Assembly: GCA_929200335.1 (NCBI GenBank) | Contig: CAKMZG010000157.1 | Coordinates: 1-5,089 of the forward strand | Source: an uncultured Alphaproteobacteria bacterium | GTDB lineage: Bacteria; Pseudomonadota; Alphaproteobacteria; Rhizobiales; Rhizobiaceae | Direction: 5' to 3' | DNA: 5,089 nt | Shown here: positions 1 through 5,061 of the stretch, one piece after another | How the letters are laid out: every line of letters begins with the position of its first letter | Numbering within the stretch: the first letter of the stretch is position 1 | The notes under the pieces: generated by a model | Told to the model about the DNA's origin: nothing | Databases searched by the model: none | What the model saw: only the letters and a program-made list of their open reading frames with translations | Program-made: the position numbers and the translations under genes

Positions 1-697
1 GGCGTTTCATCTCTTCATTATCAAAAACGGTACCATCAAAAAGTACGATTTCCTCGCCCTTCAATTGCGCTTTAATTTTATCGGTAAGCTTCGCGCAGCC
101 TGGGATATACCAAATGCGCTTTTTCCCGCTTTGAAGTTTCACACCTACGGTTTGTTCGCCCTCTAAATCGGTAATGACCTCACCAGCTTCCATGAACAGC
201 GGCACTTTACCCGGCACTGCAAAAAGCTCTGCTGTAACGCCTGCCACCAATTCAAAGGGGGTGTCTAACTCTATCTCATGAAAGGTAACAAAATCACGAT
301 CAAGAGCATTGAAAATGGGGTTTTCAGCAATCACTTTCGCGATTTCATGGGTAAGATAAACGTTAAAAGCCTGTTTTTCACGCAAGATAAGCAACCCTGC
401 GATGTGATCAATATCGCCATTTGTGAGCAAAACGCTTTTTATTGGCGTTTCGCGCAAACCTATCGGGTGCAGGGGTGGGTTTTCTAAAATCTGACTGCGG
501 ATGTCGGGCGAAGTATTTAGGATTGCCCATTCATTGGTATTGCCATTGTCATCAGAAGTCACTGCAATGGAAGATTGATGTTGGGGTTTTATTTTACCCT
601 GCCTTGCAGCGACACAGTTCGGACAGCCGCAATTCCATTGAGGTAGGCCGCCACCTGCGGCTGCACCTAAAACAAGAGCGCGTAAAGTATTTGACAT
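1..697 (-). CDS. pqqB: PQQ biosynthesis protein PqqB (3' end cut by window edge)
   Basis: The minus-strand frame from ATG at 697 reads 232 residues without a stop to the window edge; PqqB is usually about 300 residues, so roughly three quarters is present. The N-terminus carries the PqqB hallmark GGGLPQWNCGCPNC (about residues 15-28), whose C23-x-C25-xx-C28 cluster is a zinc-binding site in the family. NTSPDIRSQI (61-70) and LLTNGDIDHIAGLL (90-103, with the D97-H98 pair) match the metallo-beta-lactamase-like core. Family knowledge: PqqB is a cytoplasmic, non-haem-iron-type hydroxylase acting on the Glu-Tyr diamino acid released from cross-linked PqqA, making a quinone precursor for PqqC. The start is fixed by AAGGAG (706-711 on the complement) eight bases upstream. 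It lies 44 bases after pqqA on the same strand, so one operon is likely; pqqC, D and E would be expected further left. Identification is very secure; the C-terminus is unseen. Confidence 0.97.
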   Translation of the reverse strand, partial: MSNTLRALVLGAAAGGGLPQWNCGCPNCVAARQGKIKPQHQSSIAVTSDDNGNTNEWAILNTSPDIRSQILENPPLHPIGLRETPIKSVLLTNGDIDHIAGLLILREKQAFNVYLTHEIAKVIAENPIFNALDRDFVTFHEIELDTPFELVAGVTAELFAVPGKVPLFMEAGEVITDLEGEQTVGVKLQSGKKRIWYIPGCAKLTDKIKAQLKGEEIVLFDGTVFDNEEMKR

Positions 698-727
698 TTT
701 ACGCGCTCCTTAAATTATCTGACTTTT

Positions 728-742
728 AGCTTGCATCAAGCT
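728..742 (-). terminator. Hairpin between pqqA and pqqB, possible attenuator
   Basis: On the minus strand AGCTTG-ATG-CAAGCT is a perfect 6-bp stem with a 3-base loop; its upstream edge takes in the last base of the pqqA stop codon. Only TAAAAG follows, not a U-run, so this is not a strong intrinsic terminator. A second small stem, CAAGA/TCTTG, lies just upstream inside the end of pqqA. Family knowledge: in several bacteria the short pqqA transcript greatly exceeds the pqqAB read-through transcript. Partial termination or 3'-end protection of pqqA mRNA is therefore a reasonable inference. Confidence 0.4.
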
Positions 743-837
743 TAGAACAAGATTGGCTCTTGATCATCAGCAGGTGCATAACGGCTAATTTCCATACCGC
801 AGCTTACTTCAATAATTTTTGGTGTATTCCAGCTCAT
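742..837 (-). CDS. pqqA: PQQ precursor peptide PqqA
   Basis: This 31-codon gene is too short for most gene finders. It reads MSWNTPKIIEV, then SCGMEISRY, then a tail APADDQEPILF and TAA. The E-xxx-Y signature of PqqA is intact as Glu16 and Tyr20, after the usual Trp3 and a hydrophobic stretch. Family knowledge: PqqD binds this peptide, the radical-SAM enzyme PqqE links Glu and Tyr through a C-C bond, proteolysis frees the pair, and PqqB and PqqC convert it to pyrroloquinoline quinone, the cofactor of periplasmic quinoprotein dehydrogenases. The start is fixed by a near-ideal AGGAGG seven bases upstream (845-850 on the complement), consistent with a peptide made in excess. The 11-residue tail after Tyr20 is slightly longer than in many homologues. 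Position immediately before pqqB confirms the assignment. Confidence 0.96.
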   Translation of the reverse strand: MSWNTPKIIEVSCGMEISRYAPADDQEPILF

Positions 838-871
838 TTTAAGTCCTCCTTAAGATTTAAGATAACTCTAG

Positions 872-899
872 ATTATAATTGGATGGTTTTTCACACAAG
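872..899 (-). promoter_or_regulatory. Predicted sigma70-type promoter of pqqAB
   Basis: On the minus strand a consensus TATAAT (872-877) has CTTGTG (894-899) 16 bases upstream as the best available -35. Transcription would begin near 865, giving a leader of about 28 bases that holds the AGGAGG site. The -10 is perfect but the -35 is weak, which fits a promoter needing an activator. The exact -35 choice is uncertain. Confidence 0.5.
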
Positions 900-920
900 A
901 CAAAAAATAAAAATTAGACT

Positions 921-934
921 TGTACCTTGGTACA
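921..934. promoter_or_regulatory. Palindromic candidate operator upstream of pqqA
   Basis: TGTACC-TT-GGTACA is a perfect 6-bp inverted repeat with a 2-base spacer, shaped like the site of a dimeric regulator. Its centre is about 62 bases upstream of the predicted pqqA transcription start, a position typical of activators that contact RNA polymerase from upstream. The cognate protein is not in the window and I do not recognise the motif. Confidence 0.35.
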
Positions 935-1001
935 TGAGAGATTCTTGCGGCATAAGCTCGTAGATTGGTGATTTTAAGCCTGCCTTGAACTAAAACTTAT
1001 T

Positions 1002-1050
1002 AATGACTTGACGAAAATGGCTAAAATGCCTATCTTAGTTGCAAGTCATT
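1002..1050. repeat. Perfect 9-bp inverted repeat bracketing the transporter promoter
   Basis: AATGACTTG at 1002-1010 is exactly mirrored by CAAGTCATT at 1042-1050, with 31 bases between and 40 bases centre to centre, about four helical turns. The left arm runs into the -35 hexamer and the right arm covers the predicted transcription start. Two copies of one binding site in opposite orientation, placed to block the promoter or form a short loop, is the simplest reading. Confidence 0.5.
1008..1036 (+). promoter_or_regulatory. Predicted sigma70-type promoter of the transporter gene
   Basis: TTGACG (1008-1013) and TATCTT (1031-1036) are separated by the optimal 17 bases. Initiation would fall near 1043, leaving an untranslated leader of about 160 bases before the ATG at 1204. 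This is the best promoter match in the divergent spacer on this strand. Confidence 0.55.
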
Positions 1051-1059
1051 CTTATTATC
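1041..1059. promoter_or_regulatory. Fur/Mur-like metal-regulator box at the transcription start
   Basis: GCAAGTCATTCTTATTATC, read on the complement as GATAATAAGAATGACTTGC, agrees with the classical 19-base Fur box GATAATGATAATCATTATC at 13 of 19 positions by my count. In alphaproteobacteria the Fur homologue Mur senses manganese and binds sites of this general type. The box sits directly on the predicted +1 of a putative metal exporter. The match is by eye and a different regulator is possible. Confidence 0.4.
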
Positions 1060-1203
1060 AATTAAAAGTGGCTGTATAAATTAATCAAATCACTGTTTTG
1101 AACTGGGCATAGAGTGCTAAAATAAATTTTATGCGAATTTGAATATCAATTCCAATGTGAGTTTAAGCACTTATAAGATTTAAAATTGTGAGGAAAGTCT
1201 GAG

Positions 1204-2397
1204 ATGACCGAATTAGTATTAAGTGCAAGCCGTGCTTTTAGTAATACCGCTGCGAATAAAGTTTATCCTAACCGTTGGCGTTTGCTTATTTTAGCTGTCA
1301 TTTTTGCTTTAGTGGTGGCAACGCCTCAAACCCGTGAAATAATGATCCCTGCACTTTCTGACGCATTTTTAGCCGTATCTGTTTTTGTAGCAGCAACGCT
1401 TGCATTGGTTTACTGGTTTGAAAAACGTTTTTCCTTTGATCTTGGTGAGGTTATGGCCAATAACCGCGCATGGCAGCCTGTGATTGCGGCTGGACTCGGT
1501 GCTTTGCCTGGCTGTGGTGGTGCGATTATCGTAGTGACACAATTTACGCGCGGCTATGCTAGTTTTGGTGCATTTATCTCTGTTCTTGTAGCAACCATGG
1601 GCGATGCTGCATTTGTTTTAATCGCTCGCGCACCTGCTACTGCTGGTTTGGTGATCGGTATCAGCTTAGTTGCAGGTATTATCACAGGCTATATCGTTGA
1701 TAAATTTCATGGCAAAGATTTTCTAGCTGTTGAGAAGAAAAACGATACTGCTAAAATTTTAAAGGCCGATGAGAGCGCGCCAGTTATGCCAAAACGTAAA
1801 GGCTTTTTGACCAGCTTATGGCTTATCATGGCGACCATTGGTTTTTGGTTTGGCATCATGCTTTCATTCCAAATAGATTTAGATGCGGCATTGGGTTTTG
1901 AGGCTATTCCTGAACCAGTGACATTATTTGGTGCTATTGGTGCTTTGGTTGCTATGGTGCTTTGGGCGACAGCGCGTGATAATCATTCACAAATTGGCGC
2001 CGATTCAACACCAGATCAGCCGCTTTTAATCCGTGTGGTTAAAGATACGAATTTTGTGACCTCATGGGTTGTTATGGCCTTTGTGCTTTATGAAATTGCA
2101 GTTGTTTTCTTTGGACTTGATGTGGGGGCTATGTTCTCATCCATTGCAATTTTATTGCCTCTCATTGCCGTTCTTATTGGCTTCATCCCAGGCTGTGGCC
2201 CACAGATCGTGGTGGCGCAACTTTATGTATCAGGTGTTATTCCATTTGGCGCACAAATCGCCAATGCCATTGCTAATGATGGCGATGCGCTTTTCCCAGC
2301 GCTTGCGCTTGCCCCTCGTGCGGCCATTTTAGCAACGCTTTATAGTGCCGTACCTGCCGTGATTATCGGTTATGCCTTCTTCTTTATTGGTTGGTGA
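1204..2397 (+). CDS. Putative 10-TM heavy-metal (manganese-type) exporter
   Basis: This is a 397-residue integral inner-membrane protein with hydrophobic segments around residues 25-40, 53-72, 91-112, 120-140, 146-164, 203-221, 240-255, 286-304, 311-328, 334-348 and 373-396. Two halves carry matching motifs: LPGCGG (101-106) with TMGDAAF (131-137) and an APA turn, then IPGCGPQ (328-334) with NDGDALFPA (358-366) and an APR turn. This internal duplication, with a conserved Pro-Gly-Cys-Gly and an acidic Gly-Asp in each half, is the pattern of the ArsP_2-like 'putative 10TM heavy-metal exporter' family, often labelled putative manganese transporter. A hydrophilic linker of about residues 166-200 separates the halves. 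Start: GAGGA at 1190-1194 lies nine bases upstream. It is divergent from pqqAB and apparently monocistronic. Substrate and direction are inferred from family labels only; family placement is fairly sure. Confidence 0.8.
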   Translation: MTELVLSASRAFSNTAANKVYPNRWRLLILAVIFALVVATPQTREIMIPALSDAFLAVSVFVAATLALVYWFEKRFSFDLGEVMANNRAWQPVIAAGLGALPGCGGAIIVVTQFTRGYASFGAFISVLVATMGDAAFVLIARAPATAGLVIGISLVAGIITGYIVDKFHGKDFLAVEKKNDTAKILKADESAPVMPKRKGFLTSLWLIMATIGFWFGIMLSFQIDLDAALGFEAIPEPVTLFGAIGALVAMVLWATARDNHSQIGADSTPDQPLLIRVVKDTNFVTSWVVMAFVLYEIAVVFFGLDVGAMFSSIAILLPLIAVLIGFIPGCGPQIVVAQLYVSGVIPFGAQIANAIANDGDALFPALALAPRAAILATLYSAVPAVIIGYAFFFIGW

Positions 2398-2404
2398 TTG
2401 GCGC

Positions 2405-2433
2405 ATCACTATGGATGGTCAAGGTAGTGATTT
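2405..2433 (+). terminator. Inverted repeat just after the transporter stop codon
   Basis: ATCACTA (2405-2411) pairs perfectly with TAGTGAT (2425-2431) around a 13-base loop, starting seven bases after the stop codon. Only three T's end the structure before GG, so it is a weak candidate terminator or a 3'-end-stabilising hairpin rather than a canonical one. Confidence 0.35.
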
Positions 2434-2589
2434 GGCTGTATTGTCCATAAAATCCAGAGGTGATGCTTACAAGCGCTAGCAGATGCGCTTGATGGCACAC
2501 CGGATGATATTTGTTGAAGAATATAAAAAACCTGTAATTCCGGCAGCAAGAAAGCTTATGAATATTATAAAATCATAAGCGAAAATCAG
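2434..2589. other. Intergenic stretch without a supported gene
   Basis: No frame here is longer than about 31 codons and none has a convincing ribosome site. A 31-codon frame from ATG 2484 (ending IIKS) and a short frame reading LQALADALDGTPDDIC before a stop near 2505 are the only coding-like pieces. The second resembles the tail of a Cro/CI-type regulator, but it is too short to call. It lies on the chromosomal side of the tRNA remnant. Confidence 0.4.
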
Positions 2590-2610
2590 AAATAAACCCA
2601 CAACATGGGT
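2590..2610 (-). terminator. Terminator-like hairpin downstream of the tRNA fragment
   Basis: On the minus strand ACCCA-TGTTG-TGGGT is a 5-bp stem with a 5-base loop followed by TTATTT. It begins about 17 bases after the tRNA CCA end and points the same way, so it fits the original intrinsic terminator of the tRNA-Met gene. Its survival here suggests that the DNA to the left is the native downstream flank of that tRNA. Confidence 0.5.
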
Positions 2611-2627
2611 ATGCACACTATGTGTGT

Positions 2628-2672
2628 TGGTAGCGGGAGAGGGACTTGAACCCCCGACACGCGGATTATGAT
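2628..2672 (-). pseudogene. 3' half of a CAT-anticodon tRNA (tRNA-Met type)
   Basis: Reading the minus strand from 2672: loop A-T-CAT-A-A, then stem strand TCCGC, variable loop GTGTC, T-arm GGGGG-TTCAAGT-CCCTC, acceptor strand TCCCGCT, discriminator A and CCA. This equals positions 32-76 of a tRNA with anticodon CAT. The 3' acceptor and T-arm look like alphaproteobacterial elongator tRNA-Met, though tRNA-Ile2 (CAT) cannot be strictly excluded. The 5' half is absent: the next bases at 2673 and above do not give the partner anticodon-stem strand GCGGA or any D-arm. It is a truncated, non-functional copy made by integration, not a decayed gene. Confidence 0.88.
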
Positions 2673-2682
2673 ACAGTGTATC
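2628..2682. other. Distal attachment site (att) of an integrated element
   Basis: The tRNA remnant marks the edge of an element inserted by a tyrosine integrase. P4-type integrases use tRNA 3' ends, and the element's own copy of that end restores the tRNA at the opposite boundary. The identity block probably begins at the anticodon loop (about 2668-2672), where tRNA similarity stops. The junction carries GATACA-G-TGTATC (2670-2682), a perfect 6-bp inverted repeat, and an outer GGATTA/TAATCC pair (2663-2668, 2697-2702); such inverted pairs could be core-type integrase sites flanking the exchange point. The intact tRNA should lie to the right, outside the window, on the minus strand. Confidence 0.75.
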
Positions 2683-2705
2683 GCTATTTATTCAATTAAT
2701 CCAGC

Positions 2706-2736
2706 TAAGTCCAAAATAGTCCAAATTAACCAAAAA
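2706..2736. repeat. Phased short repeats, candidate arm-type integrase sites
   Basis: AGTCCAAA occurs at 2708-2715 and again at 2718-2725, exactly ten bases apart, and a degenerate AACCAAAA follows at 2728-2735. Helically phased short repeats between an att core and an integrase gene are where arm-binding sites of a tyrosine integrase are expected. A further GTCCAAAA stands at 5061-5068. Confidence 0.4.
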
Positions 2737-2790
2737 TTTAAGTTTAAATAACTGAAAAATAATATAATTATTAAAAACAACACTATTTTA

Positions 2791-2819
2791 TTGTCTTGGC
2801 TTATCCAATTTGATATGAT
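2791..2819 (+). promoter_or_regulatory. Predicted promoter of the integrase gene
   Basis: TTGTCT (2791-2796) and TATGAT (2814-2819) are 17 bases apart, and TGA directly before the -10 forms an extended -10 element. Initiation near 2826 gives a leader of about 40 bases to ATG 2866. The promoter lies inside the upstream extension of the open frame, which argues that translation does not start at the TTG of 2791. An AATAAT/ATTATT inverted repeat at 2758-2772 lies just upstream. Confidence 0.55.
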
Positions 2820-2865
2820 TAAATCTAATGAATTTTGTCCCCTATTTGTACCCTGTGGAGATGCT

Positions 2866-4092
2866 ATGAAAGTAAATTTGACGGATCTATATTTAAAAAA
2901 TATTCAAGCTCCAAATTCTGGGTATGATGAAATTTCAGATTTAAAGAGACTTGGCCTTAAAATCCGTGTTTATTCTTCTAAACAACCGCCTCTTGAGCCA
3001 CGTATTGTTTTTCGGTATGAGAAAAGAATTAAAGGAGGTGCAAATAGAAAGCAAACGTTAGGTAATTGGCCAGCTATTTCACTTTCTGAGGCACGTTCAG
3101 TAGCACTTGAATTGGAAGCAGAGGCTGCAAAGGGAATAGATCGGGTTGCATTAAAGAAAAAAGAAATTGAAGAACTAGCGAGTGCTAAAGCAAACTTGCT
3201 ATCTGTAAAAAATGTGATTGATGAATATGATCAACGGCATTTGACAAGTCTTAGGACACGTAAAGAAAGATTACGGCAATTAAACCAATCTTTAGAAGAG
3301 CATTTAGATAAATCAATAGGCAATCTAAAAAAGGCAGATTTAATGGCTGCTATTGATAAGAAAATAACATCAGGTAGTAAAGTTTATGCAAATCGTATTC
3401 GTGCAGCATTGTTAGCATTTACTAAATGGGCGTGGGAACGAGACTATCTTGATACTGATATTGGTGCTGGTATACCAAAGCCAACTAAGGAATTACCACG
3501 AGATAGAGTTTTAAGCCTAAATGAAATGAAAGCCATTTGGCATGCTAGCTTTAAATTGAATGAATTATGGGGAAGCCCGTTTCGTTTGTTGTTGTTAACA
3601 GCACAAAGGCGAACGGAAATATTTGGTTTAGAATGGGATGAAATTGATTTGGATCGGGCTACTATAATAAAGCTTAGTCATAGGACTAAAAACAAAAAGC
3701 CCCATACTACTCACCTTTCAGAACCTGCTTTAGAAATATTAAAACCACTTAGGCAGAAATATGAAAAAAGCGATTCTTCTTCAAATTTGCTATTTACGAC
3801 TACTGGTGTAAACCCACTTTCGGGTTTTGATAAAATGAAAAAAAAGTTAAATAAGTCTCTTGGGGAAGAATTTAAAGCTTGGACTTTACATGACATGCGC
3901 ACTGGATTTACTTCCATTATGGCTGATAGCGGTGAACCAGAACATATAGTGGATAGAATCTTAAACCATTCAGCAAGTGGATCCGCCCCAAGTGCAGTTG
4001 CACGAGTATATAATCAAGCTGAATACCTAGATCAAAGGGCTGAAATTTTAGATAAGTGGGCTTCACTGATTACATCACCTATTGAGGTTTAA
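2866..4092 (+). CDS. P4-type tyrosine site-specific integrase
   Basis: This is a 408-residue tyrosine recombinase that catalyses integration of the element into the tRNA gene and, with accessory factors, excision. Residues 1-95 fit the arm-binding domain of P4-like integrases, with LKIRVYSS, then FRYEKRIKGGANRKQTLGNW and a LSEAR helix. Residues about 112-205 form the SAM-like core-binding domain, and the rest is the catalytic domain. All active-site residues are visible: Arg248 (TAQRRTEIFGLEWDEID), Lys275 (HRTKNKKPH), His342 and Arg345 (LHDMR), His368 (ILNH) and nucleophile Tyr382 (VARVYNQAEYLDQR); length is normal for the family. The frame is open back to a TTG at 2791, but ATG 2866 has GGAG five bases upstream and a promoter overlaps the extension. 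It lies just inside the att site and reads into the element. Integrase activity is near certain; the target tRNA is inferred from the adjacent remnant. Confidence 0.95.
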   Translation: MKVNLTDLYLKNIQAPNSGYDEISDLKRLGLKIRVYSSKQPPLEPRIVFRYEKRIKGGANRKQTLGNWPAISLSEARSVALELEAEAAKGIDRVALKKKEIEELASAKANLLSVKNVIDEYDQRHLTSLRTRKERLRQLNQSLEEHLDKSIGNLKKADLMAAIDKKITSGSKVYANRIRAALLAFTKWAWERDYLDTDIGAGIPKPTKELPRDRVLSLNEMKAIWHASFKLNELWGSPFRLLLLTAQRRTEIFGLEWDEIDLDRATIIKLSHRTKNKKPHTTHLSEPALEILKPLRQKYEKSDSSSNLLFTTTGVNPLSGFDKMKKKLNKSLGEEFKAWTLHDMRTGFTSIMADSGEPEHIVDRILNHSASGSAPSAVARVYNQAEYLDQRAEILDKWASLITSPIEV

Positions 4093-4144
4093 AAAATATA
4101 GAATAGCTGAAATTTTGAAGCCATATAAACGATGTTATTTAGGG

Positions 4145-4173
4145 TTGTTCAAATGCACTTAACGTTCTAAATT
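4145..4173 (+). promoter_or_regulatory. Weak candidate promoter before the 268-residue gene
   Basis: TTGTTC (4145-4150) and TAAATT (4168-4173) are 17 bases apart in the 132-base gap after the integrase. An alternative -10, TATAAA at 4209-4214, would start transcription only a few bases before the ATG at 4225. That would fit the missing Shine-Dalgarno sequence, but it has no good -35. No clear terminator follows the integrase, so co-transcription is equally possible. Confidence 0.25.
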
Positions 4174-4224
4174 ATTGGTTTAAGATTAGATTTTTACCAC
4201 TCAAAATATATAAAGTGTAACTAA

Positions 4225-5031
4225 ATGGCTAAACGTTCTCAAATTGAAAATATCTGGATTTGCTTAAATCATATGCATAAAAGATGTTGTCCTTCCCAAA
4301 TTCCTGAGAATATGGATGAATTTGAGACGCATTTTGAATATCACTTAGATGATGTTGAGGATGAAGATCGTGGAGAATTTACATCAGCATTTAAGTATTT
4401 TGAGTCAATTAGTAGGCAGAGTTTAGATGAATTAGAAAGACAAGCAATCTTTCTTGAAGAGAATCAACATCCTTTAAATCAAGAAGAATATCTTTGTGAT
4501 GAAGAAGATTATTTGAAATGGCTAAAATTAGATCATCTAAAGATAGAAGAAGCATCTGCTTTGGCTATTGGCAGAAAGCCAGATTTTATTGATAAATTAC
4601 TTGATAATGATGAAAATGGTACCTTGGGGATAAGATCTAAGCATAAAGATGTTTTTTTAGCCATTGAAAGATCAAATAATGCTGCCACCAAAGAAGGTAA
4701 AATAATTCCAGCTAAATTTTTGACTTGGGTAAAAGATTCAAATTTTGATACGCCTGAACCGCTTAAATCTCTTATCGATAATAAAAAAATTATAGACCTC
4801 TTGTCAGATACAAATAAAAAAGATGCCGCCTTAACTAAAGAATATAATACAATGCTTAAAATTATTATTGGAATGGCAATGGCTAAATATAGATATAATC
4901 CAAACGAAATGAAGAATAGTGCTAGTAAAAATATCGCATATTCTCTTCGTGAAAAAGGCATACCTGTCAGCGTTGATACAGTTAGGAAGTATTTAGAAAA
5001 GGCAAAAGAACAATTGCCTGAGAAATTTTAA
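4225..5031 (+). CDS. Uncharacterised element-borne protein, possible DNA-binding C-terminus
   Basis: This is a 268-residue soluble protein with no signal peptide or membrane segment. I do not recognise a named family. Residues 29-96 are very acidic (Asp/Glu runs such as LDDVEDEDRGE). Residues 97-123, with LKWLKLDHLKIEEASALAIG then PDFID, resemble a short Trp-containing helix-turn segment found in many uncharacterised proteobacterial accessory proteins. The C-terminal 60 residues, with MLKIIIGMAMAKYRYNP (210-226), then ASKNIAYSLREKGIPVSVDTV and RKYLEKA, resemble a C-terminal module I have met in proteins of unknown role in genomic islands; the spacing of helices suggests a winged or HTH-like fold. 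Start: ATG 4225 lacks a visible Shine-Dalgarno sequence, so expression may be weak or leaderless. It follows the integrase by 132 bases on the same strand. It could be a regulator, excision partner or cargo protein; none of these is demonstrated. Confidence 0.75.
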   Translation: MAKRSQIENIWICLNHMHKRCCPSQIPENMDEFETHFEYHLDDVEDEDRGEFTSAFKYFESISRQSLDELERQAIFLEENQHPLNQEEYLCDEEDYLKWLKLDHLKIEEASALAIGRKPDFIDKLLDNDENGTLGIRSKHKDVFLAIERSNNAATKEGKIIPAKFLTWVKDSNFDTPEPLKSLIDNKKIIDLLSDTNKKDAALTKEYNTMLKIIIGMAMAKYRYNPNEMKNSASKNIAYSLREKGIPVSVDTVRKYLEKAKEQLPEKF

Positions 5032-5046
5032 ACCGAATTCGGTTTT
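5030..5046 (+). terminator. Palindrome overlapping the stop codon, possible terminator
   Basis: AAACCGAATTCGGTTT (5030-5045) is a perfect palindrome beginning within the TAA stop codon and followed by one further T and AAAT. As RNA it could form a 6-bp stem with an AATT loop and a short U-run, a weak bidirectional-type terminator. A perfect DNA palindrome could equally be an operator. Confidence 0.4.
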
Positions 5047-5061
5047 AAATAACCTAATTCG
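5031..5061. repeat. Two direct copies of AACCnAATTCG, 20 bases apart
   Basis: AACCGAATTCG (5031-5041) and AACCTAATTCG (5051-5061) match at 10 of 11 bases with a 20-base period, and TTTTAAA precedes the repeat block at 5026-5032 and recurs at 5043-5049. The spacing is close to two helical turns, so both copies face the same side of the helix. This suggests a protein-binding site controlling whatever lies right of the window. Confidence 0.35.

Noticed and set aside
278..729. Plus-strand frames of 69 and 95 codons
   Set aside because: They are antisense to pqqB, whose protein is unmistakable on the other strand.
760..963. Plus-strand frame of 67 codons across the divergent spacer
   Set aside because: It overlaps pqqA antisense and the pqqA promoter and has no family-like sequence.
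1043..1203. Manganese riboswitch of the yybP-ykoY class before the transporter
   Set aside because: The conserved GGGGAGTAGC-type and matching downstream motifs are not present, although the target gene type would fit.
2069..2332. Plus-strand frame of 87 codons inside the transporter
   Set aside because: It is a shifted frame within a clear membrane-protein gene.
2455..2580. Degraded Cro/CI-type regulator suggested by LQALADALDGTPDDIC
   Set aside because: Only about 16 residues look coding-like, with no helix-turn-helix upstream in any frame; chance cannot be excluded.
3711..3917. Minus-strand frame of 68 codons
   Set aside because: It is antisense to the integrase catalytic domain.
4533..4961. 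Minus-strand open frame of 142 codons with membrane-like residues
   Set aside because: It lies wholly antisense to the 268-residue gene and its hydrophobic look is a by-product of Lys/Asp/Asn-rich AT codons read backwards; no ribosome site supports it.
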